A stretch of 64,000 bases of DNA from Pseudomonas asplenii (GCF_900105475.1 NZ_LT629777.1:2914001-2978000), one strand, 5' to 3'; positions 44,600-53,473 are shown, numbered from the stretch's first letter. Program-made: numbers and translations. Notes: generated by a model from the sequence alone, not told the origin.

Positions 44600-45784
44600 T
44601 CAGCGACTCAGTTCAGCCAGCGCCTTGATCAACTGGTCAATGTCCTGCACCGAAGTGGTAAACCCGGGCGTGACCCGAATACATGGCCCACAAGCCGAGC
44701 CGCTGCGGGTCACGGTGAACAGGTTGTAGTCGTTGAGCAGCCGCTCGACCATCGCTTGCTGGTCTGCGTGGCGGGTGAAGCGCAGCGAGGTGATCGCGCC
44801 GTACAAGCGTGGATCGTCCGGGGTGACCACCTCGATCCCGGGCATCCTGCGTGCCTCGCTCACCCACAGGTCGCGCAGATAGTTCAGGCGCGCGCCCTTG
44901 GCCGCCGCACCGCCGATTTCCCGATGTTCGGCGAACACCGTCGGCAGGGTCATCAGTGCCGGAATATTCGGTGTGCTGTGGGGCGTGCGCGAGCGTATGT
45001 CGCTCAGCGGAAAGTGGCTCTCGCCCATGTCCGGGTCAATGTCCGCCAGGCGTTCGGGAGCGATGTAGGTCACCCCCAGGCTCAGCGGGGCACCGATCCA
45101 CTTCTGCAGGTTGAAACCGGCAAACATCACGCCCAGTTTCTGCAAGTCGAAGTCGATTTGTCCGAGCGCATGGGCGCCGTCGAGAATCACCTCGATGCCA
45201 TGCTCGGTGGCCGCCTCGACGATGGCCTGTACCGGCATCACCAGGCCGGTACGGTGGGTGACATGGGTCAACGCCATCAGCTTCAGGCGTGGGTAGCGTT
45301 CGAACGCCTCGCGATAGCTCGTCAGCAACGAATCGAAGCTGGCCGGGTGGGCGTGCTCGATACGGATCACCTGCACGCCGCGATAACGTTCCAGCCAGTT
45401 CAGTGCACCCTTGACCGTCTCGTATTCCAGATCGCTGTAGAGCACCTGGTCACCCGGTTGCAGCCGGTTGTAGTTGCGGATCAGCGTTTGCAGGGAGGCG
45501 GTGGCGTTAGGGCTGAAGGTGATCGATTGATCGCTGAGGCCCATGAGTTCGGCGAGGTCGGCACGAATCTCGACGATGCCGGTCTGGTCGAAATGCTGAC
45601 GCACATGCACCGAGTTGCTGCGGTTGATGAAGTCGATATTGTGTTGGTAGTGCTCGATTACCCTGCGGCTCATGCGGCCGAAGTAGCCGTTCTCCAGGTT
45701 GATCGGACCCGGCTCGACGTCGTAGCGCTGGGCTACGGCTTGCCAGAAGTGCTCGTTGCGGGCGTTGTCTTCATTCCCTGGCAT
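44600..45784 (-). CDS. Class V aminotransferase-fold PLP enzyme (isopenicillin N epimerase-like)
   Basis: A 394-residue PLP enzyme. N-terminal LENGYFGRMSRRVIEHY, the cofactor-aromatic region FSPNATASLQTLIRNY, the aspartate-histidine segment VILDGAHALGQIDFD, and the cofactor lysine in FNLQKWIGAPLSLGVTYI place it in the NifS/CefD class V group. Relatives act as desulfurases, epimerases or carbon-sulfur or carbon-nitrogen lyases. A late cysteine, SGSACGPCIRVTPG, lies near the cysteine-desulfurase position but in a different setting. The substrate is unknown. Start at 45784 chosen for AAGGAAAGG upstream. It is 19 bases after the DUF3820 gene. Confidence 0.82.
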   Translation of the reverse strand: MPGNEDNARNEHFWQAVAQRYDVEPGPINLENGYFGRMSRRVIEHYQHNIDFINRSNSVHVRQHFDQTGIVEIRADLAELMGLSDQSITFSPNATASLQTLIRNYNRLQPGDQVLYSDLEYETVKGALNWLERYRGVQVIRIEHAHPASFDSLLTSYREAFERYPRLKLMALTHVTHRTGLVMPVQAIVEAATEHGIEVILDGAHALGQIDFDLQKLGVMFAGFNLQKWIGAPLSLGVTYIAPERLADIDPDMGESHFPLSDIRSRTPHSTPNIPALMTLPTVFAEHREIGGAAAKGARLNYLRDLWVSEARRMPGIEVVTPDDPRLYGAITSLRFTRHADQQAMVERLLNDYNLFTVTRSGSACGPCIRVTPGFTTSVQDIDQLIKALAELSR

Positions 45785-45803
45785 GGCGGGGCCTTTCCTT
45801 CTG

Positions 45804-46040
45804 TCAGTGACGGGGTTTGGGTTTGCCGTGTTTGGCGCGCAGCGGGTCAAGCAGATCGGAGAGTCCGTTGTGGTCGATCTCCTGCATCAACGCCAGCAGA
45901 CCACCGAGTTCACCGTGAGGGAAGCCTTCGCGGGCGAACCAGTTCAGGTAGGTGCCGGGCAGGTCGGCGAGAATTCGCCCCTTGTATTTGCCGAAGGGCA
46001 TTTCACGGGTGACCAGCAGTTCGAGTTTCTCAGGATTCAT
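45804..46040 (-). CDS. DUF3820 family small protein
   Basis: A 78-residue protein. The pattern MPFGKYKGRILADLPGTYLNWFAREGFPHGELG is that of DUF3820, described in databases as a putative quorum-sensing-regulated virulence factor on the basis of a P. aeruginosa member. The same FGKYKG-xxxxD-xPxxYLxWF pattern appears in exonuclease-associated modules, so nucleic acid binding is possible. The function is not known. It lies just upstream of the class V aminotransferase-fold gene on the same strand and probably shares its promoter. Confidence 0.8.
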   Translation of the reverse strand: MNPEKLELLVTREMPFGKYKGRILADLPGTYLNWFAREGFPHGELGGLLALMQEIDHNGLSDLLDPLRAKHGKPKPRH

Positions 46041-46191
46041 GCGGGGGCTTGCCTCAGGTGTTCACGCAAGGTGGAAAATACCGGCATTCTGCATGCAGGC
46101 CAATTGACAGATCATGCAAATAACCGTGATACAGTTTTTTCGTATATTTTTAAGTTATTGAAATTAAAGGTAAAAATTCTATATTTCAGGC

Positions 46192-46207
46192 TGGCATGGC
46201 GAGTGCA
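46192..46207 (+). promoter_or_regulatory. Candidate sigma-54 promoter upstream of the DUF2383 gene
   Basis: TGGCATGGCGAGTGCA fits TGGCAY-N5-TTGCW with one mismatch (G for the first T of TTGC). The GG and GC pairs have the obligatory ten-base spacing. It lies 39 bases before the ATG, downstream of an AT-rich stretch (46110-46190). Confidence 0.6.
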
Positions 46208-46246
46208 ATGTTCTACTCAACTTCCACCACCAGAAGGAATTGAGTC

Positions 46247-46711
46247 ATGACCGATGTGAATAAAGAAGCCATTTCGATCCTCAACCACCTGATCGAAGTC
46301 AGCAAGGACGGCCAGGAAGGCTTCAAGACCTGTGCCGAGGATATCAAGCATCCCGAACTCAAGGCGCTGTTCGCCAAACGTTCGAGCGAGTGTGCGGCTG
46401 CGGCTGCAGAACTGCAGGCCGAAGTGCGTAAGCTCGGTGGCGATCCGGAGACTTCCACCAGTGTCGCCGGCGACCTGCATCGTCGTTGGGTCGATGTGAA
46501 GTCGCTGTTTACCGGTAAGGGTGAAGAGGCAGTGCTAAACGAGGCCGAGCGTGGTGAAGACCATGCCAAGAAGGAGTATCGCGAAGCTCTGGAGAAGCTG
46601 GCCAAGCACAATATGCTGGGCCTGCGCGATGTGGTCGATCGCCAGTATCAGGGTGTGCTGCGCAACCATGACCAGGTCAAGGCGCTACGCAACATTGCTC
46701 GCGCCAGCTGA
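46247..46711 (+). CDS. PA2169 family four-helix-bundle protein (DUF2383)
   Basis: A 154-residue all-helical protein. The ferritin-like start is NKEAISILNHLIEVSKDGQEGFKTCAED, and a second helix pair is ELKALFAKRSSECAAAAAELQAEVRKLGG. E-x-x-H type metal ligands are not obvious, so iron binding is uncertain. Members are stress- or stationary-phase-associated in Pseudomonas, but no function is set. AGAAGGA precedes the ATG. A sigma-54-like promoter and an AT-rich upstream region suggest growth-condition control. A terminator follows. Confidence 0.85.
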   Translation: MTDVNKEAISILNHLIEVSKDGQEGFKTCAEDIKHPELKALFAKRSSECAAAAAELQAEVRKLGGDPETSTSVAGDLHRRWVDVKSLFTGKGEEAVLNEAERGEDHAKKEYREALEKLAKHNMLGLRDVVDRQYQGVLRNHDQVKALRNIARAS

Positions 46712-46726
46712 TTGAGTGAGTGAATG

Positions 46727-46757
46727 AAAAAACGCCGGTTCAGCCGGCGTTTTTTTA
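46727..46757 (+). terminator. Terminator after the DUF2383 gene
   Basis: AAAAAACGCCGG-TTCAG-CCGGCGTTTTTTT, usable in both directions. Confidence 0.92.
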
Positions 46758-46784
46758 TGCATGTGTACAACCGCTGTCTGACCT

Positions 46785-47261
46785 TCAGACGCCGCCGATG
46801 GTGATCGGTGGCGGGCTGGTCAGGGTCACGGTCTGCTGTTTGCGGGGCGCAAGGATTTCCGCCTCGCCATCAACTACCAGCTCATCGCGCTGGTTGAACA
46901 CGCGGGTGGCGATACGCACCCGAAACTTGGGCAGCTTCTCGAGGATTTCCAGGCGTACGGTCAACGTGTCGCCGATCTTCACCGGTTTCTGGAAGCTCAT
47001 TTGCTGACCCAGGTAAATAGTGCCAGGCCCAGGCAGTTCGCAAGCGACCGCCGCGCTGATCAGCGCGCCGCTGAACATGCCGTGGGCGATGCGTTCCTTG
47101 AACATGCTCGCAGCGGCGAACTCGGCATCCAGGTGCACCGGGTTGTGGTCGCCGGACATTGCAGCGAACAGCTGGATGTCGCGCTCTTCCACGGTCTTGC
47201 TGTAGGTAGCGGTCTGGCCGACTTCGAGGGTTTCGTAAGGTGTGTTGGTCACCTGGGTCAT
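46785..47261 (-). CDS. phaJ1: (R)-specific enoyl-CoA hydratase PhaJ1 (MaoC family)
   Basis: A 158-residue hot-dog-fold hydratase. The hydratase-2 motif FAAMSGDHNPVHLDAEFAA contains the catalytic aspartate and histidine. FKERIAHGMFSGALISA and GPGTIYLGQ match P. aeruginosa PhaJ1 closely in both sequence and length. It converts trans-2-enoyl-CoA from beta-oxidation to (R)-3-hydroxyacyl-CoA, the monomer for polyhydroxyalkanoate. It sits with a hydrolase and fadD2/fadD1, the same order as in P. aeruginosa and P. putida. The start at 47261 follows AGGACAGG. Confidence 0.93.
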   Translation of the reverse strand: MTQVTNTPYETLEVGQTATYSKTVEERDIQLFAAMSGDHNPVHLDAEFAAASMFKERIAHGMFSGALISAAVACELPGPGTIYLGQQMSFQKPVKIGDTLTVRLEILEKLPKFRVRIATRVFNQRDELVVDGEAEILAPRKQQTVTLTSPPPITIGGV

Positions 47262-47321
47262 CTGATACCTGTCCTGTGAAGATACTTTTAAAATCAAGCT
47301 ATTGATTTTAAACGATAAAAA

Positions 47322-48266
47322 TTATTCGGCATGCACCGGGCGACGATGCGCCAGGGTCTGCTCCAGCCACTGCAGCACGTCGTGGGTCACTTCATCGCGG
47401 TTGGTTTCATTGAAGAGTTCATGCCGCGCCTGTGGGTAGACGCTCAATTGCAGGTTCTGGCTACCTGCATTGCGCAATGCGTCGGCAAGATCCTTCAGAC
47501 GCTTGCCCTCGCTGACCGGATCATGTTCGCCACCGATCACCAGCAACGGCAGGCCGGGGTCTATCTGCGCGAGGTTGCCGGGCTTGCTGATCTGCTGCAG
47601 GCCGCCGAGCATGTCGATCCACATCTGGTTGGTACAACGGAAGCCGCAGAGCGGGTCGGCGATGTACTTGTCGACTTCCTCCGGATCGCGGCTGAGCCAG
47701 TCGAAGGCCGTACGGTTGGGCTTGAAGGCCTTGTTGAAGGCGCCGAACGACAGCCAGTCGATCAGCGCACTGCGGCCGGTCGGCCCCTGGCGCCAGCGCT
47801 CGAATCGGGCGATGGCGCGGGCTGCGCGGTAGAGCGCAACAGGCTGGAAGTTCGAGCCGCTGAGTATTGCGCCCTGCAGGCTGGCACTGTGATGCAGCAG
47901 GTAGGCCTGGGCGATGTAGCTGCCCATGCTGTGGCCGAGCAGGATGATGGGCTTTCCAGGGTGCTGTTCGCCGATGTATTGGTCGAGGCTCGCCAGGTCG
48001 CTGACCACGGCGCTCCAGCCGTCCTGGTCGGCATAGTGCCCGAGCACCGCATGTTCGGCGCTTTTGCCATGGCCGCGCTGGTCGGGGGCGTACAGCCCGT
48101 ATCCTGCCGCGCACAACGCCCCGGCCAGGCGGGCATAACGCCCGCTGTGCTCGGCCATGCCATGGGACAGCATGATCACCGCCACGGGCTCACCCTGCGG
48201 CAACCAGCGATTGACGTAAAGGCGGCTGTGGTCACTCGCGGTCAGCCAGAAGCTGTCATGGATCAT
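47322..48266 (-). CDS. Alpha/beta hydrolase (lysophospholipase/monoacylglycerol lipase type)
   Basis: A 314-residue serine hydrolase of the Hydrolase_4 group. The oxyanion segment is MLSHGMAEHSGRY, the nucleophile elbow ILLGHSMGSYIAQ (serine about residue 111), the aspartate lies in IGGEHDPVSEG, and the histidine in ARHELFNE. It probably frees fatty acids from lysophospholipids or monoglycerides, to be activated by the FadD enzymes encoded next to it. The ATG at 48266 follows AAAGGAA; longer in-frame extension to 48500 runs into the divergent promoter area. It is divergent from fadD2. Confidence 0.88.
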   Translation of the reverse strand: MIHDSFWLTASDHSRLYVNRWLPQGEPVAVIMLSHGMAEHSGRYARLAGALCAAGYGLYAPDQRGHGKSAEHAVLGHYADQDGWSAVVSDLASLDQYIGEQHPGKPIILLGHSMGSYIAQAYLLHHSASLQGAILSGSNFQPVALYRAARAIARFERWRQGPTGRSALIDWLSFGAFNKAFKPNRTAFDWLSRDPEEVDKYIADPLCGFRCTNQMWIDMLGGLQQISKPGNLAQIDPGLPLLVIGGEHDPVSEGKRLKDLADALRNAGSQNLQLSVYPQARHELFNETNRDEVTHDVLQWLEQTLAHRRPVHAE

Positions 48267-48505
48267 GGCGGTTCCTTTGCACGGGATGAAACGAGGCAGA
48301 TGAGGCAATGCGCAGTCGCCCCATTGTATAGCGCATCCACGTCGCGGGAGCAGACCAAGCTGCACATTGGCAGCAAGATTCATGATGTTAATGAGTGTGT
48401 CCGGCATATTTGCCTGATTCCCCATTGCTGCTACCGTCCGCTGAAGCGCCTTTTTCGTTTCGGCGAAGGCGGCTCCGGATAGGCTCAGGCAAGAGGACAA
48501 GAATA

Positions 48506-50194
48506 ATGCAACCTGATTTCTGGAATGATAAACGCCCGGCTGGCGTGCCCCTGGACATTGAGGTGGGGGCCTACAAGTCGGTGGTCGAAGTGTTCGAGCG
48601 TTCCTGCAAGAAATTCGCCGATCGCCCAGCTTTCAGCTGCATGGGCGTGACCCTCAGCTACGCCGAACTGGAGCGTTACAGCGCGGCCTTCGCCGGCTAC
48701 CTGCAAGCCCATACCGACCTGCGCCCCGGCGATCGCATCGCGGTCCAACTGCCCAATGTGCTGCACTATCCGATTGCGGTGTTTGGTGCGATGCGGGCGG
48801 GGCTGATCGTGGTCAACACCAACCCGCTTTATACCGTGCGCGAGATGCGCCATCAGTTCAAGGACTCCGGCGCCCGTGCGCTGGTATACCTCAACCTGTT
48901 CGGCTCGCGGGTTCAGGAGGTGCTGCCCGATACCGGCATCGAGTTCCTGATCGAAGCGAAGATGGGCGACCTGATGTCGCCGGCCAAGGGTTGGCTGACC
49001 AACCTGGTGGTCGACAAGGTGAAGAAGCTGGTGCCGCCTTACCAACTGCCCCGGGCGATCTCGTTCAAGAGTGCCTTGCACCTGGGACGTGGCCGGGACA
49101 TTCAGCCGTTGCAGGTCAGCCTCGACGATGTCGCGGTACTGCAGTACACCGGTGGTACCACGGGCCTGGCCAAGGGGGCGATGCTGACCCATGGCAACCT
49201 GGTGGCGAACATGCAGCAGGCACGAGCCTGCATGTCCCAGATCGGCGCCGATGGTCATCCGTTGCTCAAGGAAGGCCAGGAGGTGATCATCGCGCCGCTG
49301 CCGCTGTACCACATCTATGCATTCACCGCGCACTGCATGTGCATGATGGTCACCGGCAACCATAACGTACTGATCGGCAATCCACGGGACATCGACGGCT
49401 TCGTCAAGGAGCTGAAAAAGTGGCGTTTTTCCGCGCTGCTGGGGCTCAACACTCTATTTGTTGCGCTGATGGAGCACCCGCAGTTCAAGAGTCTGGATTT
49501 TTCCGCCCTCAAACTCACCAATTCCGGTGGCACTGCGTTGGTCAAGGCTACCGCCGATCGCTGGCAGAAAACCACGGGCTGTCGCATCACCGAGGGTTAC
49601 GGGCTGACCGAAACCTCTCCCGTGGCGTGTACCAACCCCTATGGCGAACTGGGTCGTCTGGGTACGGTCGGCCTTCCGCTGCCGGGTACCGCCTTGAAAA
49701 TCACCGATGACAATGGCGTCGAGCAGCCGCTGGGGCAGCGTGGCGAATTGTGCATCAAGGGGCCGCAGGTGATGAAGGGCTACTGGCAGCAACCGCAGGC
49801 AACGGCTGAGGTGCTCGATGACGAGGGCTGGTTCAAGACCGGCGATATCGCAGTGATCGACACGGATGGTTTTGTCCGCATCGTCGATCGCAAGAAGGAC
49901 ATGATCATCGTCTCCGGTTTCAACGTGTATCCCAATGAAATCGAAGACGTGGTGATGGCTCATCCGAAAGTTGCCAATTGCGCGGTAATCGGCGTCCCGG
50001 ACGAGCGTTCCGGCGAGGCGGTGAAGCTCTTCGTGGTGGCGCGGGAGGCCGGAGTGAGCGTCGAGGAGCTCAAGGCCTACTGCAAGGAGAACTTCACAGG
50101 CTACAAGATACCGAAGCATATCGTGCTGCGAGATTCGCTGCCGATGACGCCGGTGGGCAAGATCCTGCGGCGGGAGTTGCGCGATATCGCCTAA
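48506..50194 (+). CDS. fadD2: Long-chain acyl-CoA synthetase FadD2
   Basis: A 562-residue adenylate-forming enzyme that turns fatty acids into acyl-CoA with ATP. The AMP-binding loop is LQYTGGTTGLAKGAML (about residues 212-227), with EGYGLTETSPVA, the WFKTGDIAVI segment and the C-terminal lysine in TPVGKILRREL. The pairing with a second ligase and the position next to the hydrolase match P. aeruginosa fadD2; the number is assigned by that order. The ATG at 48506 gives MQPDFW. A REPIN and a 387-base gap separate it from fadD1. Confidence 0.93.
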   Translation: MQPDFWNDKRPAGVPLDIEVGAYKSVVEVFERSCKKFADRPAFSCMGVTLSYAELERYSAAFAGYLQAHTDLRPGDRIAVQLPNVLHYPIAVFGAMRAGLIVVNTNPLYTVREMRHQFKDSGARALVYLNLFGSRVQEVLPDTGIEFLIEAKMGDLMSPAKGWLTNLVVDKVKKLVPPYQLPRAISFKSALHLGRGRDIQPLQVSLDDVAVLQYTGGTTGLAKGAMLTHGNLVANMQQARACMSQIGADGHPLLKEGQEVIIAPLPLYHIYAFTAHCMCMMVTGNHNVLIGNPRDIDGFVKELKKWRFSALLGLNTLFVALMEHPQFKSLDFSALKLTNSGGTALVKATADRWQKTTGCRITEGYGLTETSPVACTNPYGELGRLGTVGLPLPGTALKITDDNGVEQPLGQRGELCIKGPQVMKGYWQQPQATAEVLDDEGWFKTGDIAVIDTDGFVRIVDRKKDMIIVSGFNVYPNEIEDVVMAHPKVANCAVIGVPDERSGEAVKLFVVAREAGVSVEELKAYCKENFTGYKIPKHIVLRDSLPMTPVGKILRRELRDIA

Positions 50195-50581
50195 GGGGTT
50201 GATTTGCGATGGTCTTGCGGGCCTATTCGCGGGCAAGCCACGCTCCTGCAGTTCGGTATCGTACTTGTGACTTATGTACGACATAGAACTGTAGGAGCAG
50301 GGCTTGCCCGCGAAGCATTTACGGCTGAAAACCCTGCTCTAGAGGGGTAAGTCGAGAAATAGATTGTTTGCTCTAAAATGACTGATAGCTATTCTTCAGT
50401 CATGTTTATGACTGTAGGGGCCGTGCTTGGCTCTAGTCGACCCTCGGCAAAGCTGCTACTCTCGGCGCGCTTTGTGACTTCTCGGCGTAGGTTAAAGCCA
50501 GATCACCCAATAACAAACACAGACAAATAATAATCGCATCAAATGCGGTGCTGAATTCGCGTTGCTGAGGAGTGGGCTTCC
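50195..50581. other. 387-bp region between fadD2 and fadD1
   Basis: It holds a REPIN (50226-50315), an inverted repeat ATGACTGA-N10-TCAGTCAT (50378-50403) followed by one more ATGACTG (50408-50414), and a GTTTGC half-site at 50365-50370 that resembles half of a PsrA site. No gene is apparent. fadD1 probably has its own promoter here. Confidence 0.55.
50226..50315. repeat. REPIN after fadD2
   Basis: TTCGCGGGCAAGCCACGCTC and GAGCAGGGCTTGCCCGCGAA face each other across about 38 bases. Confidence 0.87.
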
Positions 50582-52279
50582 ATGATCGAAGACTTTTGGA
50601 AGGATAAGTACCCAGCTGGGATTGCTGCCGAGATCAATCCAGATGAGTACCCGAATGTTCAGACGGTATTGAAACAGTCTTGCCAACGATTCGCCAGCAA
50701 GCCTGCCTTCAGCAACCTCGGCAAGACGCTTACCTATGGTGAGCTGTATGAGTTGTCCGGGGCTTTCGCTGCCTACCTGCAACAGCACACGGACCTGCAG
50801 CCGGGCGATCGGATCGCCTTGCAGTTGCCGAATCTGCTGCAATACCCGATTGCCGTGTTCGGTGCCATTCGCGCCGGCCTGATCGTGGTCAACACCAACC
50901 CGCTGTACACCGCGCGGGAAATGGAACACCAGTTCAACGATTCCGGCGCCAAGGCGCTGGTGTGCCTGGCGAACATGGCGCATCTGGCCGAGGCGGTGGT
51001 ACCCAAGACCGGCGTTCGGCATGTCATCGTCACCGAAGTGGCCGACATGTTGCCGCCGCTCAAGCGCCTGCTGATCAACAGTGTCATCAAGTACGTGAAG
51101 AAGATGGTGCCGGCCTATCACCTGCCCAAGGCCGTCAGGTTCAACGACGTACTGAGCAAGGGCCTTGGCCAACCCGTCCAGGAAGCCAATCCGGCCAGCG
51201 GTGATGTGGCGGTGTTGCAGTACACCGGCGGCACCACCGGCGTGGCCAAGGGTGCGATGCTGACCCACCGCAACCTGGTGGCGAACATGTTGCAGTGCAG
51301 AGCGCTGATGGGTTCTGAACTCAAGGAAGGCTGTGAGATCGTCATCACGCCGTTGCCGCTCTACCATATCTATGCCTTCACTTTTCACTGCATGGCGGTG
51401 ATGCTGCTGGGCAACCACAACATCCTGATCAGCAACCCGCGCGACCTGCCGGCGATGGTCAAGGAACTGTCGAAGTGGAAGTTCAGTGCCTTTGTCGGTC
51501 TCAATACCCTGTTTGTTTCGCTGTGCAACAACGAGGCGTTCCGCAAGCTGGACTTCTCCGCGCTCAAGGTTACTCTGTCCGGTGGCATGGCCTTGCAACT
51601 GGCGGCATCCGAGCGTTGGAAGGCCGTGACCGGCTGTTCCATCTGCGAAGGTTATGGCATGACCGAAACCAGCCCGGTGGCGTCGGTCAACCCGAGCCAG
51701 AATATCCAGCAGGGCACCATTGGTGTCCCGGTGCCATCGACCTTGTGCAAGGTAATCAACGACGAAGGTGTCGAGCTGCCGTTGGGTGAAGTCGGTGAGC
51801 TGTGCATCAAGGGCCCGCAGGTGATGAAGGGTTACTGGCAGCGCCAGGATGCCACCGACGAGATCCTCGACAGCGAAGGCTGGTTGAAGACTGGCGATAT
51901 CGCGATCATCCAGCCGGACGGCTACATGCGGATTGTCGACCGCAAGAAGGACATGATTCTGGTATCGGGCTTCAACGTCTATCCGAACGAACTGGAGGAC
52001 GTACTGGCGACGTTGCCGGGTGTGCTGCAATGCGCGGCCATCGGTGTGCCGGACGAGAAATCGGGCGAACTGATCAAGATCTTCATCGTCGTCAAACCGG
52101 GTGTGACCCTGACCAAGGAGCAGGTGATGGAGCACATGCGGGCCAATGTCACGGGCTACAAGGTGCCTCGGTTCGTCGAGTTCCGCGATGCGCTGCCGAC
52201 CACCAACGTTGGCAAGATCCTGCGCCGCGAGCTGCGTGATGAAGAGTTGAAGAAGCTCGGCCTGAAGAAGACGGCCTGA
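50582..52279 (+). CDS. fadD1: Long-chain acyl-CoA synthetase FadD1
   Basis: A 565-residue acyl-CoA ligase. The start MIEDFWKDKYPAGIAAEIN is very like P. aeruginosa FadD1. The AMP-binding loop is LQYTGGTTGVAKGAML, followed by EGYGMTETSPVA, the LKTGDIAII segment and the catalytic lysine in TNVGKILRREL. It is a paralogue of the upstream fadD2 along its full length. In pseudomonads FadD1 prefers long-chain and FadD2 shorter substrates. It has a separate upstream region with an inverted repeat and ends in a strong terminator. Confidence 0.95.
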   Translation: MIEDFWKDKYPAGIAAEINPDEYPNVQTVLKQSCQRFASKPAFSNLGKTLTYGELYELSGAFAAYLQQHTDLQPGDRIALQLPNLLQYPIAVFGAIRAGLIVVNTNPLYTAREMEHQFNDSGAKALVCLANMAHLAEAVVPKTGVRHVIVTEVADMLPPLKRLLINSVIKYVKKMVPAYHLPKAVRFNDVLSKGLGQPVQEANPASGDVAVLQYTGGTTGVAKGAMLTHRNLVANMLQCRALMGSELKEGCEIVITPLPLYHIYAFTFHCMAVMLLGNHNILISNPRDLPAMVKELSKWKFSAFVGLNTLFVSLCNNEAFRKLDFSALKVTLSGGMALQLAASERWKAVTGCSICEGYGMTETSPVASVNPSQNIQQGTIGVPVPSTLCKVINDEGVELPLGEVGELCIKGPQVMKGYWQRQDATDEILDSEGWLKTGDIAIIQPDGYMRIVDRKKDMILVSGFNVYPNELEDVLATLPGVLQCAAIGVPDEKSGELIKIFIVVKPGVTLTKEQVMEHMRANVTGYKVPRFVEFRDALPTTNVGKILRRELRDEELKKLGLKKTA

Positions 52280-52290
52280 CGCTTGTGCCG

Positions 52291-52327
52291 AAAAAACAGA
52301 GCCCCGCATTGCGGGGCTCTGTTTTTT
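52291..52327 (+). terminator. Terminator after fadD1
   Basis: AAAAAACAGAGCCCCGC-ATT-GCGGGGCTCTGTTTTTT, 11 bases after the stop. Confidence 0.95.
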
Positions 52328-52401
52328 CCGGGGCGCTCTGCGGGCGGTTTTTGATGTGGTGGTGAGCGGGCTTTGCCGTTTTAGGGCCGTCTCGCGCCCC
52401 A

Positions 52402-52425
52402 GCGCGGGCAAGCCCGCTCGCCACA
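52402..52425. repeat. Pseudomonas REP palindrome (single)
   Basis: GCGCGGGCAAGCCCGCTCGC, nearly the same as the copy at 373-400. Confidence 0.75.
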
Positions 52426-52482
52426 TAAGCTCTCAAACCACACAGGCCTACAGACAACACACGTCCGTTCAGTAGCCTGGGT

Positions 52483-52860
52483 TTACTGCTGGAATTGCGC
52501 AAAATTCACGCCGGTACCGTTTGGCCGCACATCCTGGAGAAACGCGTCCTTGTCCGCGCTCAGTTCCAGGCTCAGCGTCGGCTTGCGCTTGCCGGCGTTA
52601 CGCACCTCCAGGCCTTCAAGCTTCTCGCGCAGGAACACCGTTGGCACCTTAAGGTGCAGCAACTGGTCGGTACTGGGCGTGTGCAGCAGCAGATGCACCC
52701 ATTCGTACTGGCCGATAGCCAAGCGTCCCAGCGGGAGGTCGAACCACCAGATGTTCCGGTTGCGGCTCAGCTCGGTGAAATGGCAGTTGTTCGTACCCAG
52801 CACCGCACCGCCCAGTTCCTGGTTCCTGCGGGCAATAGCCTGCTTTTTGTCGAGTTTCAT
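52483..52860 (-). CDS. Conserved hypothetical protein
   Basis: A 125-residue soluble protein with no signal or membrane part. It begins MKLDKKQAIARRNQELGG and has an aromatic-rich centre (RNIWWFDLPLGRLAIGQYEWVHLLL) that looks like beta strands; the rest is mixed. I do not recognise the family, and the product is unknown. The ATG at 52860 is preceded by GGGAAAG; an in-frame extension to 53049 lies in the divergent promoter region and is unlikely. It is divergent from the CsbD-family gene. Confidence 0.7.
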   Translation of the reverse strand: MKLDKKQAIARRNQELGGAVLGTNNCHFTELSRNRNIWWFDLPLGRLAIGQYEWVHLLLHTPSTDQLLHLKVPTVFLREKLEGLEVRNAGKRKPTLSLELSADKDAFLQDVRPNGTGVNFAQFQQ

Positions 52861-53105
52861 TACTTTCCCACCGTTATCGATCTTCAGCGCCGTAGCCTGA
52901 ATCTGCCGCCTATTCTCGGGGGTTGCTCGGCAAACATAAAGGTAAACCTGTCTGCGGCGATGAAAGAGCTGACCAGGCTTGTGTGAAAACCCCTCTGAAG
53001 GCTTCTGTAAAAAACCTCCTGAAAAAAATGAAACTCCTGGCAACGCCACAAGGTCAATTTTGTGTAGCGATATGGATACCCCGCATTTCCCAACGGAGAA
53101 ATATC

Positions 53106-53297
53106 ATGAGCAGCACTGGCGATAAGATCAAAGGCACGGCGAACGAAGCGGTCGGTAACATCAAGCAAGCCATCGGCAAGGCCACCGACAATGATCGGCT
53201 GCGTGCCGAAGGCAAAGCCCAGGAGCTGAAGGGCGAAGCCCAGAAAGCCAAGGGCAACGTCAAGGAAACCATCAAGAAAGGTATCGATCGGGCCTGA
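53106..53297 (+). CDS. CsbD family stress-response protein
   Basis: A 63-residue, lysine- and glutamate-rich protein. The CsbD pattern [29 protein letters not shown] followed by [31 protein letters not shown] is clear. Proteins of this family (YjbJ in E. coli) are abundant in general-stress or stationary states; their mechanism is unknown, and they are probably little-structured. GGAGAAAT precedes the ATG. A hairpin follows the stop. Confidence 0.92.
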   Translation: MSSTGDKIKGTANEAVGNIKQAIGKATDNDRLRAEGKAQELKGEAQKAKGNVKETIKKGIDRA

Positions 53298-53321
53298 AAC
53301 ACCGACCGATGATCGACCGAG

Positions 53322-53341
53322 CGGCCATCCCAGGATGGCCG
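53322..53341 (+). terminator. Hairpin after the CsbD gene
   Basis: CGGCCATCC-CA-GGATGGCCG followed by TTCTGCTGT, a weak T tract. A similar stem lies at 59482-59502. Confidence 0.6.
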
Positions 53342-53473
53342 TTCTGCTGTCTCGGCAAGCGGGTATCAAACCCGGAAATTGTTTACCGCTTGCCAACTGC
53401 GCTACCGTGAACAGGAAACCCACCCTTGAGTCGCCTGCTGACTGACTCCATGATTGCGGCGAAAGGAGACCCT

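Noticed and set aside
48506..52279. Recent gene duplication of fadD
   Set aside because: The two proteins differ widely and match separate FadD2 and FadD1 groups, so the duplication is ancient.
50492..52426. 644-codon minus-strand frame opposite fadD1
   Set aside because: Shadow of a biased gene; no start signal or family match.
53030..53105. Possible AlgU promoter before the CsbD-family gene (GAAACT ... TCAAT)
   Set aside because: The spacing is about 18 bases and both boxes are poor, so it is not supported.
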